Assembly (NCBI RefSeq): GCF_011927835.1
Contig: NZ_JAATJH010000002.1
Span: 372,001-436,000 of the forward strand
Source: Neolewinella antarctica
GTDB lineage: Bacteria; Bacteroidota; Bacteroidia; Chitinophagales; Saprospiraceae
Direction: 5' to 3'
Length of the DNA: 64,000 nt
Part shown: one piece after another, positions 9,095 to 18,321 of the stretch
How the letters are laid out: each line of letters starts with the position of its first letter
How positions within the stretch are numbered: position 1 is the stretch's first letter
The notes under the pieces: model-generated
Seen by the model: only the letters and a program-made list of their open reading frames with translations
Database searches by the model: none
Told to the model about the DNA's origin: nothing
Made by a program: the position numbers and the translations under genes

Positions 9095-9111
9095 CTACTC
9101 CTAATGAGTAG
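9095..9111. promoter_or_regulatory. Putative operator of the regulator gene
   Basis: A palindrome CTACTC-CTAAT-GAGTAG with 6-bp arms sits 15 bases before the ATG at 9126. Position and symmetry suit autoregulation by the dimeric regulator; this is inference. Confidence 0.45.
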
Positions 9112-9125
9112 TAAGCCAAAGGCAC

Positions 9126-9608
9126 ATGATTAATCAGACCAGTAAAATTGCGGCTTTAAAACAGAACGTTGAAGAGCTCGGGGTCTTTTTCGAGACCACC
9201 GGGCTGACACCGATGGAAAGCCGGGTATTCGCACTACTCTTACTTTCCGACCCACCCGAACGTTGCTTTAACGACATCTGGACCTTTCTTTCGGCCAGCA
9301 AAAACTCCGGAAGCGTTGCCCTTCGCCGTTTGGCGGAAACGGGCAAAGTCACCAGCCAACCTGGTGCCGTTAATCGTAGGCGAGCATTCCGGGCGGACCC
9401 CGCTGGCTGGCTCCAACACCTGGAAGCGGCACTTGCTAAGGCCAGCCCACTGGCCGCCGTCCTCGATCACGTTGTCCGGCAAAGGACCGTTGATCCACCG
9501 TCAGACTTCTCCAAAGGTTTGACGCACGTACGTGATTTCCTGCACTTCGTAGAACTAGAAACAGCGGACCTTTACGAACGACGAAGAAAAATTACCAACG
9601 ATAATTAA
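9126..9608 (+). CDS. GbsR/MarR-like transcriptional regulator, paralogue
   Basis: The 160-residue protein aligns with the product of 6999-7484 over its N-terminal half: LTPMESRVFALLLLSDP here against MTPMEARVFALLLLSEP there, then LSASKNSGSVALRRL in the helix-turn-helix. The wing and C-terminus are diverged but keep the FSKGLTHVRDFLHFV block. A 17-bp palindrome precedes it, and an outer-membrane barrel gene follows 53 bases downstream in the same direction, so it may control an envelope function. The two regulator genes flank the metallohydrolase gene. Confidence 0.75.
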   Translation: MINQTSKIAALKQNVEELGVFFETTGLTPMESRVFALLLLSDPPERCFNDIWTFLSASKNSGSVALRRLAETGKVTSQPGAVNRRRAFRADPAGWLQHLEAALAKASPLAAVLDHVVRQRTVDPPSDFSKGLTHVRDFLHFVELETADLYERRRKITNDN

Positions 9609-9661
9609 CTCAACCACGCACGGTCCCAAAGTCCGGGACCGCACCCGTAAACTATTAGTCC

Positions 9662-10312
9662 ATGTTCAAATTTACCCTTGCCTGCCTACTTTGCGTCTTT
9701 ACGGCATCCGCGTCCGCCCAGTCGACTGACGCCAACTTCACGAATTGGTCCGCCCACGTCGGGGCCAATCGGTTCTTTCGCAGTGGCATTAATTTCGTCG
9801 AAGGCGAGATATCCATCAAGGAGTCCATTTCCTACACGGCGGGGTTCAAAAGAATGTTGCCCTTCCAGCGGGCCGCCGGCCTGTCCTACACCTTCGTTCC
9901 TACCGTCTTGAGCTTTACGCCGGACGCGCGCTACGCTACCGAATACGACGGCGGGGCAGCCGACATGAATATCCATTTTATTAATACGAACGCTACCCAG
10001 TACATCGGTGCGGGACCAATCGTGGGCTTCTTCGATGCCGGCGTCGGTCTTGCCATCTATGACATCACCAGCGAGGACATAAAGACGCGCACTCACTTCC
10101 TCATGAGCTTCGGCGCGGGCGTAGAATACGCCGTAACCGAGCGCATCGGGATTCGCCTGAATGGCGGCCTCAAACTACCGCTCTTTGCCAGCAGCAACGG
10201 TGTTTACTGTGGCATCGGTAGCTCTTCCGGCGTCAACTGCGGGCTTTCCCTCAACAGCGGCGTCATTATGACGCACTGGGAACTCGGCGGGGCGGCTATC
10301 TACAATTTCTGA
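9662..10312 (+). CDS. Outer-membrane beta-barrel protein
   Basis: 216 residues with a signal peptide (FKFTLACLLCVFTASASAQ). The body alternates polar and aromatic residues in the pattern of an eight- to ten-stranded barrel and ends in WELGGAAIYNF with a terminal Phe, the usual barrel-assembly signal. A Cys-bearing loop (YCGIGSSSGVNCG) near residues 181-193 may form a disulphide. It follows the GbsR-like gene and may be co-transcribed. No specific substrate or function is recognisable. Confidence 0.7.
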   Translation: MFKFTLACLLCVFTASASAQSTDANFTNWSAHVGANRFFRSGINFVEGEISIKESISYTAGFKRMLPFQRAAGLSYTFVPTVLSFTPDARYATEYDGGAADMNIHFINTNATQYIGAGPIVGFFDAGVGLAIYDITSEDIKTRTHFLMSFGAGVEYAVTERIGIRLNGGLKLPLFASSNGVYCGIGSSSGVNCGLSLNSGVIMTHWELGGAAIYNF

Positions 10313-10761
10313 CAAATTCGGTACATACGGCTGAAACTGGGTACGGAATAAGGTGCTTGTTTTGCCCGGGCCGGAAGTTGATGAGTTGTTTTCGCGGGGT
10401 TTAAGTAAGTGGAGAATATTTAAGTAATCAATTAATTAGCGATCAAGCGCTACGTGCCTCCGGAGGCAGTAGCCTAATTATGCGCGGTCGCGGGTGCAAG
10501 GGGGATTGGGCGTAGTCGGTTGGTTTAAACCAGTGAAATTGTAAAGGCCAGGCTGAAAAGTTTAGAGCGTGTTTGAATGCTGCTAATCCGAGCATTATCG
10601 ATTAGCTCCGTTGCTTCCGTAGGCTTCCTGTTCCATTTAAATAAAAATGAGCTTTTTTGCTCCTCCGGGAGTGCGAGTCCAGCGAGCTAAAGGAGTCGAT
10701 TTCTGGGAAGCCAGGTGCGTAAAACATTAGTGGTCAGGAAGGTGGAAATTTAAACACGACT
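10313..10761. other. Intergenic region between convergent genes
   Basis: 449 bp. It holds one exact copy of the 16-bp dispersed repeat (10482-10497), a GTGGAGAATATTTAAG stretch near 10410 resembling the 7558 repeat ends, and a T-rich hairpin-poor tail. No gene or clear terminator seen. Confidence 0.4.
10481..10497 (-). repeat. Dispersed repeat copy, intergenic
   Basis: TGCGCGGTCGCGGGTGC on the plus strand. The 16-bp core is exact. On the minus strand it is preceded by CTTG rather than a full TTTG. Confidence 0.8.
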
Positions 10762-11310
10762 TTAGTCTAGATAATCCAGCACCTTCACGTAAGTCTCAGG
10801 ATTATCCTCCACCTCTTCCTGAGAAATTTCCACACCCATTGACCCGTTGGGCGTGTACTCCCCGTCTTCGGCGGTCAACGTCCGGTAGGCACCATCACTC
10901 CAGACGATCAGGTTTTTCCAGGTGCCGGTGGATTCCTCGTTCTTGAGGTACACCGGCAGCTTTACGACGGTGGTATTAGAGATGATCTCGTTACCTTGGT
11001 TAGTAACGTACAGGTTACACCCTCCCGAACCACAGTTCTCCATACCCATCAGATAAACTATATATTCGGTGGTTGCCGGATTGCCATCGAGGTCCACTAC
11101 TTGTTCCAGAAACCTTACGGTATCCAGGTAGGCAGCATTAAGGTCCGTGCTTTGCGCAAAACTCAGTAGTCGGGTGCGGTCAGTCGTGTTTATGGCACCT
11201 TGGGGATACGTCGTATTTGAATCCTCCATAGTGCTGACAATGCGCCGATTGCAAGAAAAAATTGAAAAAACGCAAAATACTGCCAGAACTGAAATTCTTA
11301 TGTTGTGCAT
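10762..11310 (-). CDS. Conserved lipoprotein of unknown function
   Basis: 182 residues with a lipoprotein signal (VFCVFSIFSC, lipidated Cys at about 20). A Cys-rich block MENCGSGGCNLYV near residues 89-101 looks structurally important, perhaps a disulphide. The C-terminal part mentions a repeated polar/acidic pattern. It starts 28 bases after the RND permease gene in the same direction and may be the last gene of the efflux operon. Base composition is lower in GC than the permease, and the family is unknown to me. Confidence 0.65.
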   Translation of the reverse strand: MHNIRISVLAVFCVFSIFSCNRRIVSTMEDSNTTYPQGAINTTDRTRLLSFAQSTDLNAAYLDTVRFLEQVVDLDGNPATTEYIVYLMGMENCGSGGCNLYVTNQGNEIISNTTVVKLPVYLKNEESTGTWKNLIVWSDGAYRTLTAEDGEYTPNGSMGVEISQEEVEDNPETYVKVLDYLD

Positions 11311-11337
11311 AAGCTTATTATTTTCTATTGTATATAT

Positions 11338-14300
11338 TTAATGCGCTTCGGTACTGATTTCAGGGGCGGCGGTGTCGCCTCCCTCCCTAATTCGAAACAA
11401 CAACTTATAAACAACCGGCACGAATAACAAGGTAATCACCGTGGCAAACAACAGGCCGATCATAATGGAAATAGCCATCGGCTCCCACATCAAGCCACCG
11501 CCCAAGTAGAGTGGAATCAACCCCAGGGCCGTGGTGAAAGTAGTCAGTAAAATAGGCCGGAAGCGTTGCTGGCACGCATCGATAATGGCGTGAAATTCGT
11601 GCTTCCCCGCTTTCTCCTCGATCTCGATCCGGTCGAGCAACACGATGGCGTTGTTGATCAGGATACCCGCCAGCGAAATGACGCCCAGAAAGGCCATGAA
11701 ACCGAAATAAGACTGAAACAGCAGTAAGCCGATAATCACCCCGATAATCCCCAGCGGAATCGTCGCCAGCACAATCCCCATTTTCCGGAAGCTGTTGAAC
11801 TGGACCATCAGTAATAGGATGATGATGAAGCCCGCAAGCGGTAGTTTATTTGCTACGGCCATCATGGCTTCCGCGCTCCGCTCGCTCTCGCCGCCAAGTT
11901 CGAACTTGTAGCCGATCGGCCAGTCTTTTTGCATCTCTTTGAGTTTCGGCACGAGTTGCGAGGTGAGGTCCGTCGCCGTCGCCCCTTCGAGCGCGTCGGC
12001 CGAGATCGTCAGGGTCCGGTACAGGTCGCGGCGAATAATCTTGGCGTACTGCCACGCAACGTCCACCTCGGCTACTTGCGTGAGGGGGACGTTATTGCCG
12101 GTCGCCTGCGCAAACACGTTGAGGCCCTTCAGATCCTGCACTTCGTACGCTTCGGCACCGATGCCCCGCATCATGATCGGTAAGGACTCTTCGCCCTCCC
12201 GGAAGGAACCCGCGTTGAACCCGGATAGGCTCGTCCGTAGGGAGACCGCAATGTCCTGATTCGTTACCCCGGCCCGGTTGGCCTTATCCTGGTCGATGTC
12301 GATGACGACCTTTTTGCTCTTTGGGCCCCAGTCGTCGGAAATATTGGTCGCTACCGATATACCGGTCATCTCCCGCTTGATGTCGTCGGCAATGCCGTAA
12401 AGCACGGCCACGTCGTCGCCGCTGACGCGCACGGCCACGTCGGCACCGCCGCCGCCGCCACTGCCCAGTGGGCCCACGCTGATGTCCGCATCCGGGAAGT
12501 TCTCAAAGGTGTAATCTTCCAGCTTACGGATCATCGCCCGGTTGGCTTCGTAGCTACTGGTGTTCATCAGTAAGTGGGCGTAGCCGCTGTTGGCTTCGCC
12601 CGGTTGGTACCCCAGGTCGTAGGACTGCGGGCCTTCGCTGATGAAACTGGTAAAGTCGGTGATTCCCGTCGCTTTTTCATCGTCCCCGGTCACGAGTAAC
12701 GATTCGTTGATGTAGGTTTCGATCTGCGCCACGATGTCCGCCGTCCGGCCGATGTCGGTGCCCAGCGGCAAGTCGATGTCCATCGTAATCAGGTTCCGGT
12801 CACTATCCGGAAAAAAGGTAAACGGGATCAGGGGGAACAAGAAAAGGGAACCGATGAACATTCCGATAATGAGCGCCAGCGTCAACCACGGCCGCTTCAG
12901 TGCCGTATAAATCAGGTTGCCGTAATGCTTGTTCAGGCGGGCGAAAATGTCGGGTTTTTCTTTCGTCTGCTCCTCTTGCCCACCTACGCTTGCACCCGCG
13001 TCCGCGCCCAAAAACGTTTCTTCCGACCCCACTGCGGAGGAGGGGGACGCAACGGTATCCACGAAGACAGCATCACCGGACGTCTCGGATACTATTAACG
13101 CCTCCGACGCCCGAGCCGTCTCCTCGTCTCCGTCGGGCATGGATGAGGGCTGCTTGACCCGAATCAAAGCCACCCCCAGCATCGCTACCACCGTCATCGC
13201 CATGATCCAGCTACTCAACAGCGCGAAGGTGATCACCACGAAAAGCGGCCCCATCATCTCGCCCATGGTATTCTCCGCGAGGAAAAAGGCAAGGAAAGCC
13301 GCCGAGGTCGTCAGCGAAGAAATGAGTAGCGGAATGGCCAGCTCGGAGGTCGCCGCGTAGGCCGCGTCCCGGGGTTTCATGCCCTCCTCCATCCGCACCA
13401 TCATCGCTTCGGAGATCACGATGGCGTTGTCCACCAGCATCCCGAGGGCCATGATGAGCGCGGCCAGCGTGACCTGGTTGAGGCCGACGTCAAAGACGTT
13501 CATCAGCAGCAAAGTCATGATGATCGCCAGGGGGATGAGGCTGGCCACGACGAGGCCCGTCCGCCAACCCAGGAACAAAAACATGACGACCAGCACGATG
13601 CCCACCGACTGCAAAACGTTGCTCAAAAAGCCGCTCACGCTCGCGCTCACGTAGGTGTCCTGGCTCGCGATCCGCTCCACTTTCATGCCCACCGGAAGCG
13701 TCTGATTAAAAATCGCAATCCGCTCGTCGACCTGCTCGCCGAGCTGAATCAGGTTAGCACCCTCCTTGACCGCGACACCGACGACGAGGCCCACCTGGCC
13801 GTCGACTCGCACGATCCGCTCCGCCGGGGTAGGGTAGCCGCGCGTAATCTTGGCAATCTCTCCCAGTTTAGCCGTTTCGGTCTGGTTGAGCTGAATAATG
13901 ATGTTCTCCAGGTCGGCGAGGCTTTCGAAGTTACCCGTCGGTTCCAGCACCACGCGTTGGTCGCCGAGGCCCACGTCGCCGCCCGGGAAAACGATGTTGG
14001 TCGCCGAGATCGTTCGCTGCAGTTCATTCGCCGAAAGGCCGTAGCGGGCCAGGCGGGCGTTGTCGAATTCTACGTAAATCTGCTCGGTCCGCAGGCCGTT
14101 GATTTTTACTTCGGCGGCGTCCTCCAGCTTGACCAGGTCGTCGCGAATGTCCTCCGCTTTTTCCTTCAGGTCTTTCAGTTGATAACCCCCGCCGGTAAGG
14201 CCGACCTGGATGCCGTACACCACGCCCAGGCCGTCGTCCTTCACGTTGATCGTACCCACGCCGTCGGGCATGGTCACAGCCAGTTCTTCCATTTTACGCC

Positions 14301-14634
14301 GCAGTTTATCCCAGACCGGCTGCATGTTTTCCTTAATTACGCTGGGTTCCAATTCTACGTTGACGACGCTCAACCCCGTTCGGCTTTCACTCGTAATTTG
14401 CTTGACGGCGGCCAGCTCCTGGGCGACCCGTTCGATGCGTTCCGTCACCAGTTCTTCCACCCGTTCGGCACTCGCGCCGGGGAAGGACGTCACCACGCTG
14501 GCCACCCGGATCGTGAAGGGCGGCATGGCGTTGCGCGACAGGTTACTGTACCCCACCAGGCCCATGATGGCGATCATCAGTACGACCAGAATCGTGACCC
14601 GGTTGTTCTCGAGGGCCGCTTTTGAAATATTCAT
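11338..14634 (-). CDS. RND efflux transporter permease (AcrB/HAE1-like)
   Basis: 1098 residues with the duplicated RND plan: TM1 near residues 12-30, a periplasmic porter loop, TM2-6 near 335-490, a second loop and TM7-12 at the end. TM4 carries LVDNAIVISE near residue 405, so one Asp is present where many HAE1 pumps have Asp-Asp. The protein uses proton flow to export compounds through the adaptor and TolC partners encoded just upstream. Between TM6 and TM7 there is an unusually long acidic/Ser-rich cytoplasmic linker of about 75 residues (about 500-575), which includes GADAGA encoded by a copy of the dispersed repeat. Confidence 0.92.
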   Translation of the reverse strand: MNISKAALENNRVTILVVLMIAIMGLVGYSNLSRNAMPPFTIRVASVVTSFPGASAERVEELVTERIERVAQELAAVKQITSESRTGLSVVNVELEPSVIKENMQPVWDKLRRKMEELAVTMPDGVGTINVKDDGLGVVYGIQVGLTGGGYQLKDLKEKAEDIRDDLVKLEDAAEVKINGLRTEQIYVEFDNARLARYGLSANELQRTISATNIVFPGGDVGLGDQRVVLEPTGNFESLADLENIIIQLNQTETAKLGEIAKITRGYPTPAERIVRVDGQVGLVVGVAVKEGANLIQLGEQVDERIAIFNQTLPVGMKVERIASQDTYVSASVSGFLSNVLQSVGIVLVVMFLFLGWRTGLVVASLIPLAIIMTLLLMNVFDVGLNQVTLAALIMALGMLVDNAIVISEAMMVRMEEGMKPRDAAYAATSELAIPLLISSLTTSAAFLAFFLAENTMGEMMGPLFVVITFALLSSWIMAMTVVAMLGVALIRVKQPSSMPDGDEETARASEALIVSETSGDAVFVDTVASPSSAVGSEETFLGADAGASVGGQEEQTKEKPDIFARLNKHYGNLIYTALKRPWLTLALIIGMFIGSLFLFPLIPFTFFPDSDRNLITMDIDLPLGTDIGRTADIVAQIETYINESLLVTGDDEKATGITDFTSFISEGPQSYDLGYQPGEANSGYAHLLMNTSSYEANRAMIRKLEDYTFENFPDADISVGPLGSGGGGGADVAVRVSGDDVAVLYGIADDIKREMTGISVATNISDDWGPKSKKVVIDIDQDKANRAGVTNQDIAVSLRTSLSGFNAGSFREGEESLPIMMRGIGAEAYEVQDLKGLNVFAQATGNNVPLTQVAEVDVAWQYAKIIRRDLYRTLTISADALEGATATDLTSQLVPKLKEMQKDWPIGYKFELGGESERSAEAMMAVANKLPLAGFIIILLLMVQFNSFRKMGIVLATIPLGIIGVIIGLLLFQSYFGFMAFLGVISLAGILINNAIVLLDRIEIEEKAGKHEFHAIIDACQQRFRPILLTTFTTALGLIPLYLGGGLMWEPMAISIMIGLLFATVITLLFVPVVYKLLFRIREGGDTAAPEISTEAH
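12992..13008 (+). repeat. Dispersed repeat copy inside the RND permease gene
   Basis: GCACCCGCGTCCGCGCC, antisense to the gene, encoding GADAGA in the loop between TM6 and TM7. Identical to the copies at 30399 and 37279. Confidence 0.8.
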
Positions 14635-14672
14635 CGCTAAAATTAATTAAATACCGTTTCGCCGCATTTTTC

Positions 14673-14701
14673 GGCGCCCCGATAGCTATCGGGGCAGGTG
14701 C
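14673..14701 (-). repeat. Repeat variant with stem-loop core upstream of the RND gene
   Basis: The repeat ends GGCGC and GGTGC flank a perfect palindrome CCCCGATAGCTATCGGGG instead of the usual core. It lies between the adaptor and permease genes, 38 bases before the permease start. Confidence 0.6.
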
Positions 14702-14732
14702 AAGGAAATTGGGGAGTGCAGGCTTGGGGGGG

Positions 14733-15857
14733 CTATTCCATTAGCCGGACTTCCATGCCGTCGAGTAAGGACTTGATCCCGGCCGTAGCTACTTTATCAC
14801 CGGCCGCCAGGCCCGCCGACACCGCAAAACCAGCGGTGTGTAAATCACCGATGGTGACGGCTTGTTTGTTGGCTACGTAGGTGCCGCCCGCGCCCGCCGT
14901 GAGCAGGTAAACGAAACGACCTTCGGGGCCTTCCGCTACTGACTCGATGGGGGTGAGCAACAACGGCCCGGCGTCATTGCCCTCCCCAAACGTGAACCGG
15001 ACGTTGGCCGCCATCCCGGGCCGGATGCTGGACGTGGCCTCGCCGATCCGGACCGTTACCGGATAACTGGGTGCGTCACCGGCGGCGTAAGCCACTTCAC
15101 TCACTACGCCGGCGTACTCCCGGCCGGGAAGCGATGGGAAAGCGATGGTCACTCGCATGTCCCGTTCGATCGCCCCGATGCGATTTTCCGGTAAGTTGAC
15201 TTCTACTTCCGGATCTTCCTCCGTGCTCAGCGTCACGATGGCTTTGCCCGAGCCCGCGAACTCGTTGCGTTCTACCTCTACCCGCGTAATCACGCCGGCA
15301 AAGGGAGCCGTCAGCCGGGTATAACTCACCTGGTTGCGGGATGCCTGGACCGAAGCACCACTCGCCGCTAGCTGACTTTTAGCCGCCTGCACTTGCGCCT
15401 GCGAGCTTTTGAACTGGCTGCGTGCCTGCTCGAATTCGCTGAGCGAGACGCTGTTGTTCTCGTATAATTTCAGAGTGCGGTCGTAGGCGGCCCGGGCGGC
15501 GATCAGTTGGGTTTCTCCGCTTTCCACCTGCGCTTCGGCCGCCTGGTAGTTGGCGCTGGCCTGGCTACTTTGGACTTGTAAATCCACCGGGTCGAGCGTA
15601 GCGATCAGCTGTCCGCGCCGGGTGCGATCGCCCAATTTTACTTTCATCTCCCGAATGGTGCCGCCCACCCGAAACGATAGCGGTGTTTCCCCCGCGGCCG
15701 TCACCACGCCGGTGTAGGACTGGCTGGTACTGCCGTCGTCGGTAACCACTTCGCCGTAGCGAATGGCGCGGAGCGGGAGTTCCGGGGCGGCTTCTTCCCC
15801 ACCGCCACAGGCGGTCAGCAAGGCAAGAAAAATCGGTATGACGGATAAATATCTCAT
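14733..15857 (-). CDS. RND efflux periplasmic adaptor (membrane fusion protein)
   Basis: 374 residues with a lipoprotein signal LALLTACGGG (lipidated Cys near 17). The order is that of HlyD/AcrA adaptors: a barrel-sandwich half (TPLSFRVGGTIREMKVKLGD) near 55-80, a helical hairpin rich in Gln/Ala near 95-165, the second lipoyl half (YTRLTAPFAGVITRVEVERN) and a beta-barrel domain. It bridges the inner-membrane pump and TolC partner. It sits between those two genes, 67 bases after the TolC gene, consistent with one operon. Confidence 0.9.
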   Translation of the reverse strand: MRYLSVIPIFLALLTACGGGEEAAPELPLRAIRYGEVVTDDGSTSQSYTGVVTAAGETPLSFRVGGTIREMKVKLGDRTRRGQLIATLDPVDLQVQSSQASANYQAAEAQVESGETQLIAARAAYDRTLKLYENNSVSLSEFEQARSQFKSSQAQVQAAKSQLAASGASVQASRNQVSYTRLTAPFAGVITRVEVERNEFAGSGKAIVTLSTEEDPEVEVNLPENRIGAIERDMRVTIAFPSLPGREYAGVVSEVAYAAGDAPSYPVTVRIGEATSSIRPGMAANVRFTFGEGNDAGPLLLTPIESVAEGPEGRFVYLLTAGAGGTYVANKQAVTIGDLHTAGFAVSAGLAAGDKVATAGIKSLLDGMEVRLME

Positions 15858-15924
15858 GGGTGTATTTAAGGTTGAGGACCTCCAGGTCCGAATGCATCAG
15901 GTTACGCTAAAGGCTTTTCCGGCC

Positions 15925-18321
15925 CTATTTAAATTCCATAAACCGCCGCAAGAAATCCGCCTGGTTAGCGTCACTCTCCAAAAATTGGTACGACCCGGTG
16001 CTGCGTTGCAAATTGATGAAATCGGCAACGAATTGATACCCGGCGTTGGTAGCGTTGATGTTGGACTGCAGCGTCACGTTCTGCGCGTCGACCAGACTGG
16101 TGATGTTGGTCACGCCCGCGAGGTACAGGTCTTCCACGATGGCGAAGTTTTTCGTGGCCGTCTCCGCCGCCGAGCGTGCCAACTGTACGTTGCGGTAACT
16201 GGCCACTACGCTTTCCACGTCGGAATACAGCCGCTGTAGGAGTTGATTTTGCACGTCCTGGCGTTGCGTATTTGCCTGCAGGGTGGCCACGCGCGACCGC
16301 TCTACCTGCAACTTCCGCCGGCCACCCTGGAAGATGGGTAACGAGGCGTTGAGGGCGACGTTGTAGGTGCTGCGGGGCCGGTCCTCGCTGGCGAAATCAA
16401 AGCCCAATTCCGGAGGTAAGGGCACGGTTCCGTAGTTCGCGATGCGGTAATTGTACTGCCCGCCGATGCCGATGGTCGGCAGGTAAAGCGACCGGCGGGA
16501 AGCCAGCAGTTGCCGTTCCTGGGCGTTGATGGCCGCCTCCAGCTGGTCGAGCGTCGGTAGGTCGCGGACTGCTTCCGCGGCCAGGAAGTTGGCGAGCCGG
16601 TCGAGATCGCGCGGGCTGTTCAGTAAGGGGATTATGGTCTGGCCAATGGTGCCCAGCAGACTATCCTGGCCGGTAAATTCCGGCAGCGTGAATTCTTCGT
16701 TGATCGGCCGGTTCAGCAATTGGTTAAGGTTGTAACGGGATTGGGCCAACTGCGCCTGGGCGTTATTGACGTCGATCCGGTTTAGCGCCAGTTCACTCTC
16801 CCAGCGGTACACGTCGGAGGCGCCCACCGCCCCGGCTTCCCGCTTGGTACTCGCCGCGTCGAGGTTGGCGCGGGTGACGGCCAAGTTATCGTTCTGTAGG
16901 TCCGCGAATACTTTTGCCTGCACCGTGTTCAGGTAGGCGGTCGCTACGTCGAGCACCACGTCGAGCTGGGCCACTTCCAGCGCGGCCTCCTGGCCTTCCA
17001 GGAGTAGTCGGTTAATGGCCACGTTGGCAAATGCCGGCTCCGAAAGAATTACTTGATTGACGGTCCCCTTCGCCGTCCAGTTCAAACTTCCCTGCTGGCC
17101 GAAGGAGCTGGCGATGGTCTGCGCGTCGAGGTGGGTGAGGGTGGTGGCGATTTCGGCCTGGGGCAACAGATCGCTTTTGGCAATACCCAGGTCGCTCCGG
17201 GCAATGTCCACGTCGTAGGCAGAAAACTGGTACCCGAGGTTGTTGGCCAGCCCTTCCAGGACGGCGCCCCGCAGCGTCAGCTCCCGGGCATCGGGTAGAT
17301 CGTTTGGATTGAGGAGTATGGCCGTTTGCATCGTCTCCCACGATGGGTAGACCCCCGCCGCGCGCGCCGTAGCCATGTTGATGACTAAGCCGGAAGTGGC
17401 GGCGGAAAGTTCGGTGCTTAACTCCGCGGCGGGGATGCCGTCGAGAATGCGCAGGACGTCCAGTGCCACCCGCCGGGGTAGTTTACTAATGTTCTCGGAG
17501 GAAGAGTGGGCGGCCAGGGCACCGAGTTCGAGCAGGGGCTTATCCAGTAGGCCGAAGGTTGCCGCACCGCGCGCGGTTAGGCTGTCCAGCAAGATTTTCT
17601 GCTGGGGGTAGGGTAGGGTAGTCTCTAGAGGCGTCAGGTACACGGCTTTGGTTTCCCGTGGAATTTGCCGGAGTATTTCGGTTACGGTCCCGGTAGCCGT
17701 CACGTAATCAACCGGGGTGCTCAACGCCTCTTGAATGACCGGGGCCAGGGCGGGCCGTAAAGTAGCGGTGGTCAAGACGGTTAGCCGGCCGAAATCGGTC
17801 ATGGCTTTGAGGGCCCGCAGGTCACGCCCGATGTCGAATGGCGATTGTACGAAAGTGAAGTTGGGGATGCCCGTCCCGCTCGTTTCTCCCACTTGCCCTG
17901 CACCTGCGACCTCGCCCTTGTTCAACACGACGGCGGCGATGGTCGATTTAGGGTACTCCGTAAGGTTCATCAGCGCGGAGCTGGTACCCAACCCACTACC
18001 GACGACGAAATCCGAAACCGCGTAAGCCTGATCGGTGGCGGTGCGGATGTCCGCCGTGCGGCCACCGGTGTAGACGATGTCCAGCGTCAGGTCGTAGCGG
18101 CTGCCCAGTAAAGCCGCTAATTCATCGGCGATGAGCGCATCGAGGCTCGGTGTTGTAGCGGTTTCCAGATCGGACAATAAGGTAATCCGTAGCGGGGACT
18201 GGGCGAACAGGCCCGTATTTAAACCTGCTATAAGCACCAGTAGCAAAACCAATTGCGTAGGGGAACGAAGTCGTAAAGCACCCGTCGGAAGCATTTCTCG
18301 GTAAAGCTGGAATGAAGGCAT
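15925..18321 (-). CDS. TolC-family outer-membrane factor fused to an ABC-type substrate-binding domain
   Basis: About 798 residues. After a signal peptide ending GLFAQ comes a domain of about 300 residues resembling ABC_sub_bind (PF04392) proteins: it ends with SGLVINMATARAAGVYPSW, the usual closing motif of that family. From about residue 360 to the end it is a TolC/OEP protein with two helical repeats (ARSDLGIAKSDLLPQ, ASRRSLYLPTIGIGGQYNYR, LNASLPIFQGGRRK). TolC proteins are normally 420-500 residues, so the N-terminal part is an added sensor or binding module. An in-frame start exists at 18399, but the Met at 18321 or 18294 gives a proper signal peptide. First gene of the efflux operon. 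Confidence 0.85.
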   Translation of the reverse strand: MPSFQLYREMLPTGALRLRSPTQLVLLLVLIAGLNTGLFAQSPLRITLLSDLETATTPSLDALIADELAALLGSRYDLTLDIVYTGGRTADIRTATDQAYAVSDFVVGSGLGTSSALMNLTEYPKSTIAAVVLNKGEVAGAGQVGETSGTGIPNFTFVQSPFDIGRDLRALKAMTDFGRLTVLTTATLRPALAPVIQEALSTPVDYVTATGTVTEILRQIPRETKAVYLTPLETTLPYPQQKILLDSLTARGAATFGLLDKPLLELGALAAHSSSENISKLPRRVALDVLRILDGIPAAELSTELSAATSGLVINMATARAAGVYPSWETMQTAILLNPNDLPDARELTLRGAVLEGLANNLGYQFSAYDVDIARSDLGIAKSDLLPQAEIATTLTHLDAQTIASSFGQQGSLNWTAKGTVNQVILSEPAFANVAINRLLLEGQEAALEVAQLDVVLDVATAYLNTVQAKVFADLQNDNLAVTRANLDAASTKREAGAVGASDVYRWESELALNRIDVNNAQAQLAQSRYNLNQLLNRPINEEFTLPEFTGQDSLLGTIGQTIIPLLNSPRDLDRLANFLAAEAVRDLPTLDQLEAAINAQERQLLASRRSLYLPTIGIGGQYNYRIANYGTVPLPPELGFDFASEDRPRSTYNVALNASLPIFQGGRRKLQVERSRVATLQANTQRQDVQNQLLQRLYSDVESVVASYRNVQLARSAAETATKNFAIVEDLYLAGVTNITSLVDAQNVTLQSNINATNAGYQFVADFINLQRSTGSYQFLESDANQADFLRRFMEFK
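17900..17916 (+). repeat. Degenerate dispersed repeat inside the TolC fusion gene
   Basis: GCACCTGCGACCTCGCC, two changes from the family word, antisense to the gene; encodes GEVAGAG in the substrate-binding domain. Confidence 0.5.

Noticed and set aside
11338-18321. Secondary-metabolite or toxin secretion cluster
   Set aside because: Only the three pump parts and a lipoprotein are present; no biosynthetic or effector genes adjoin.
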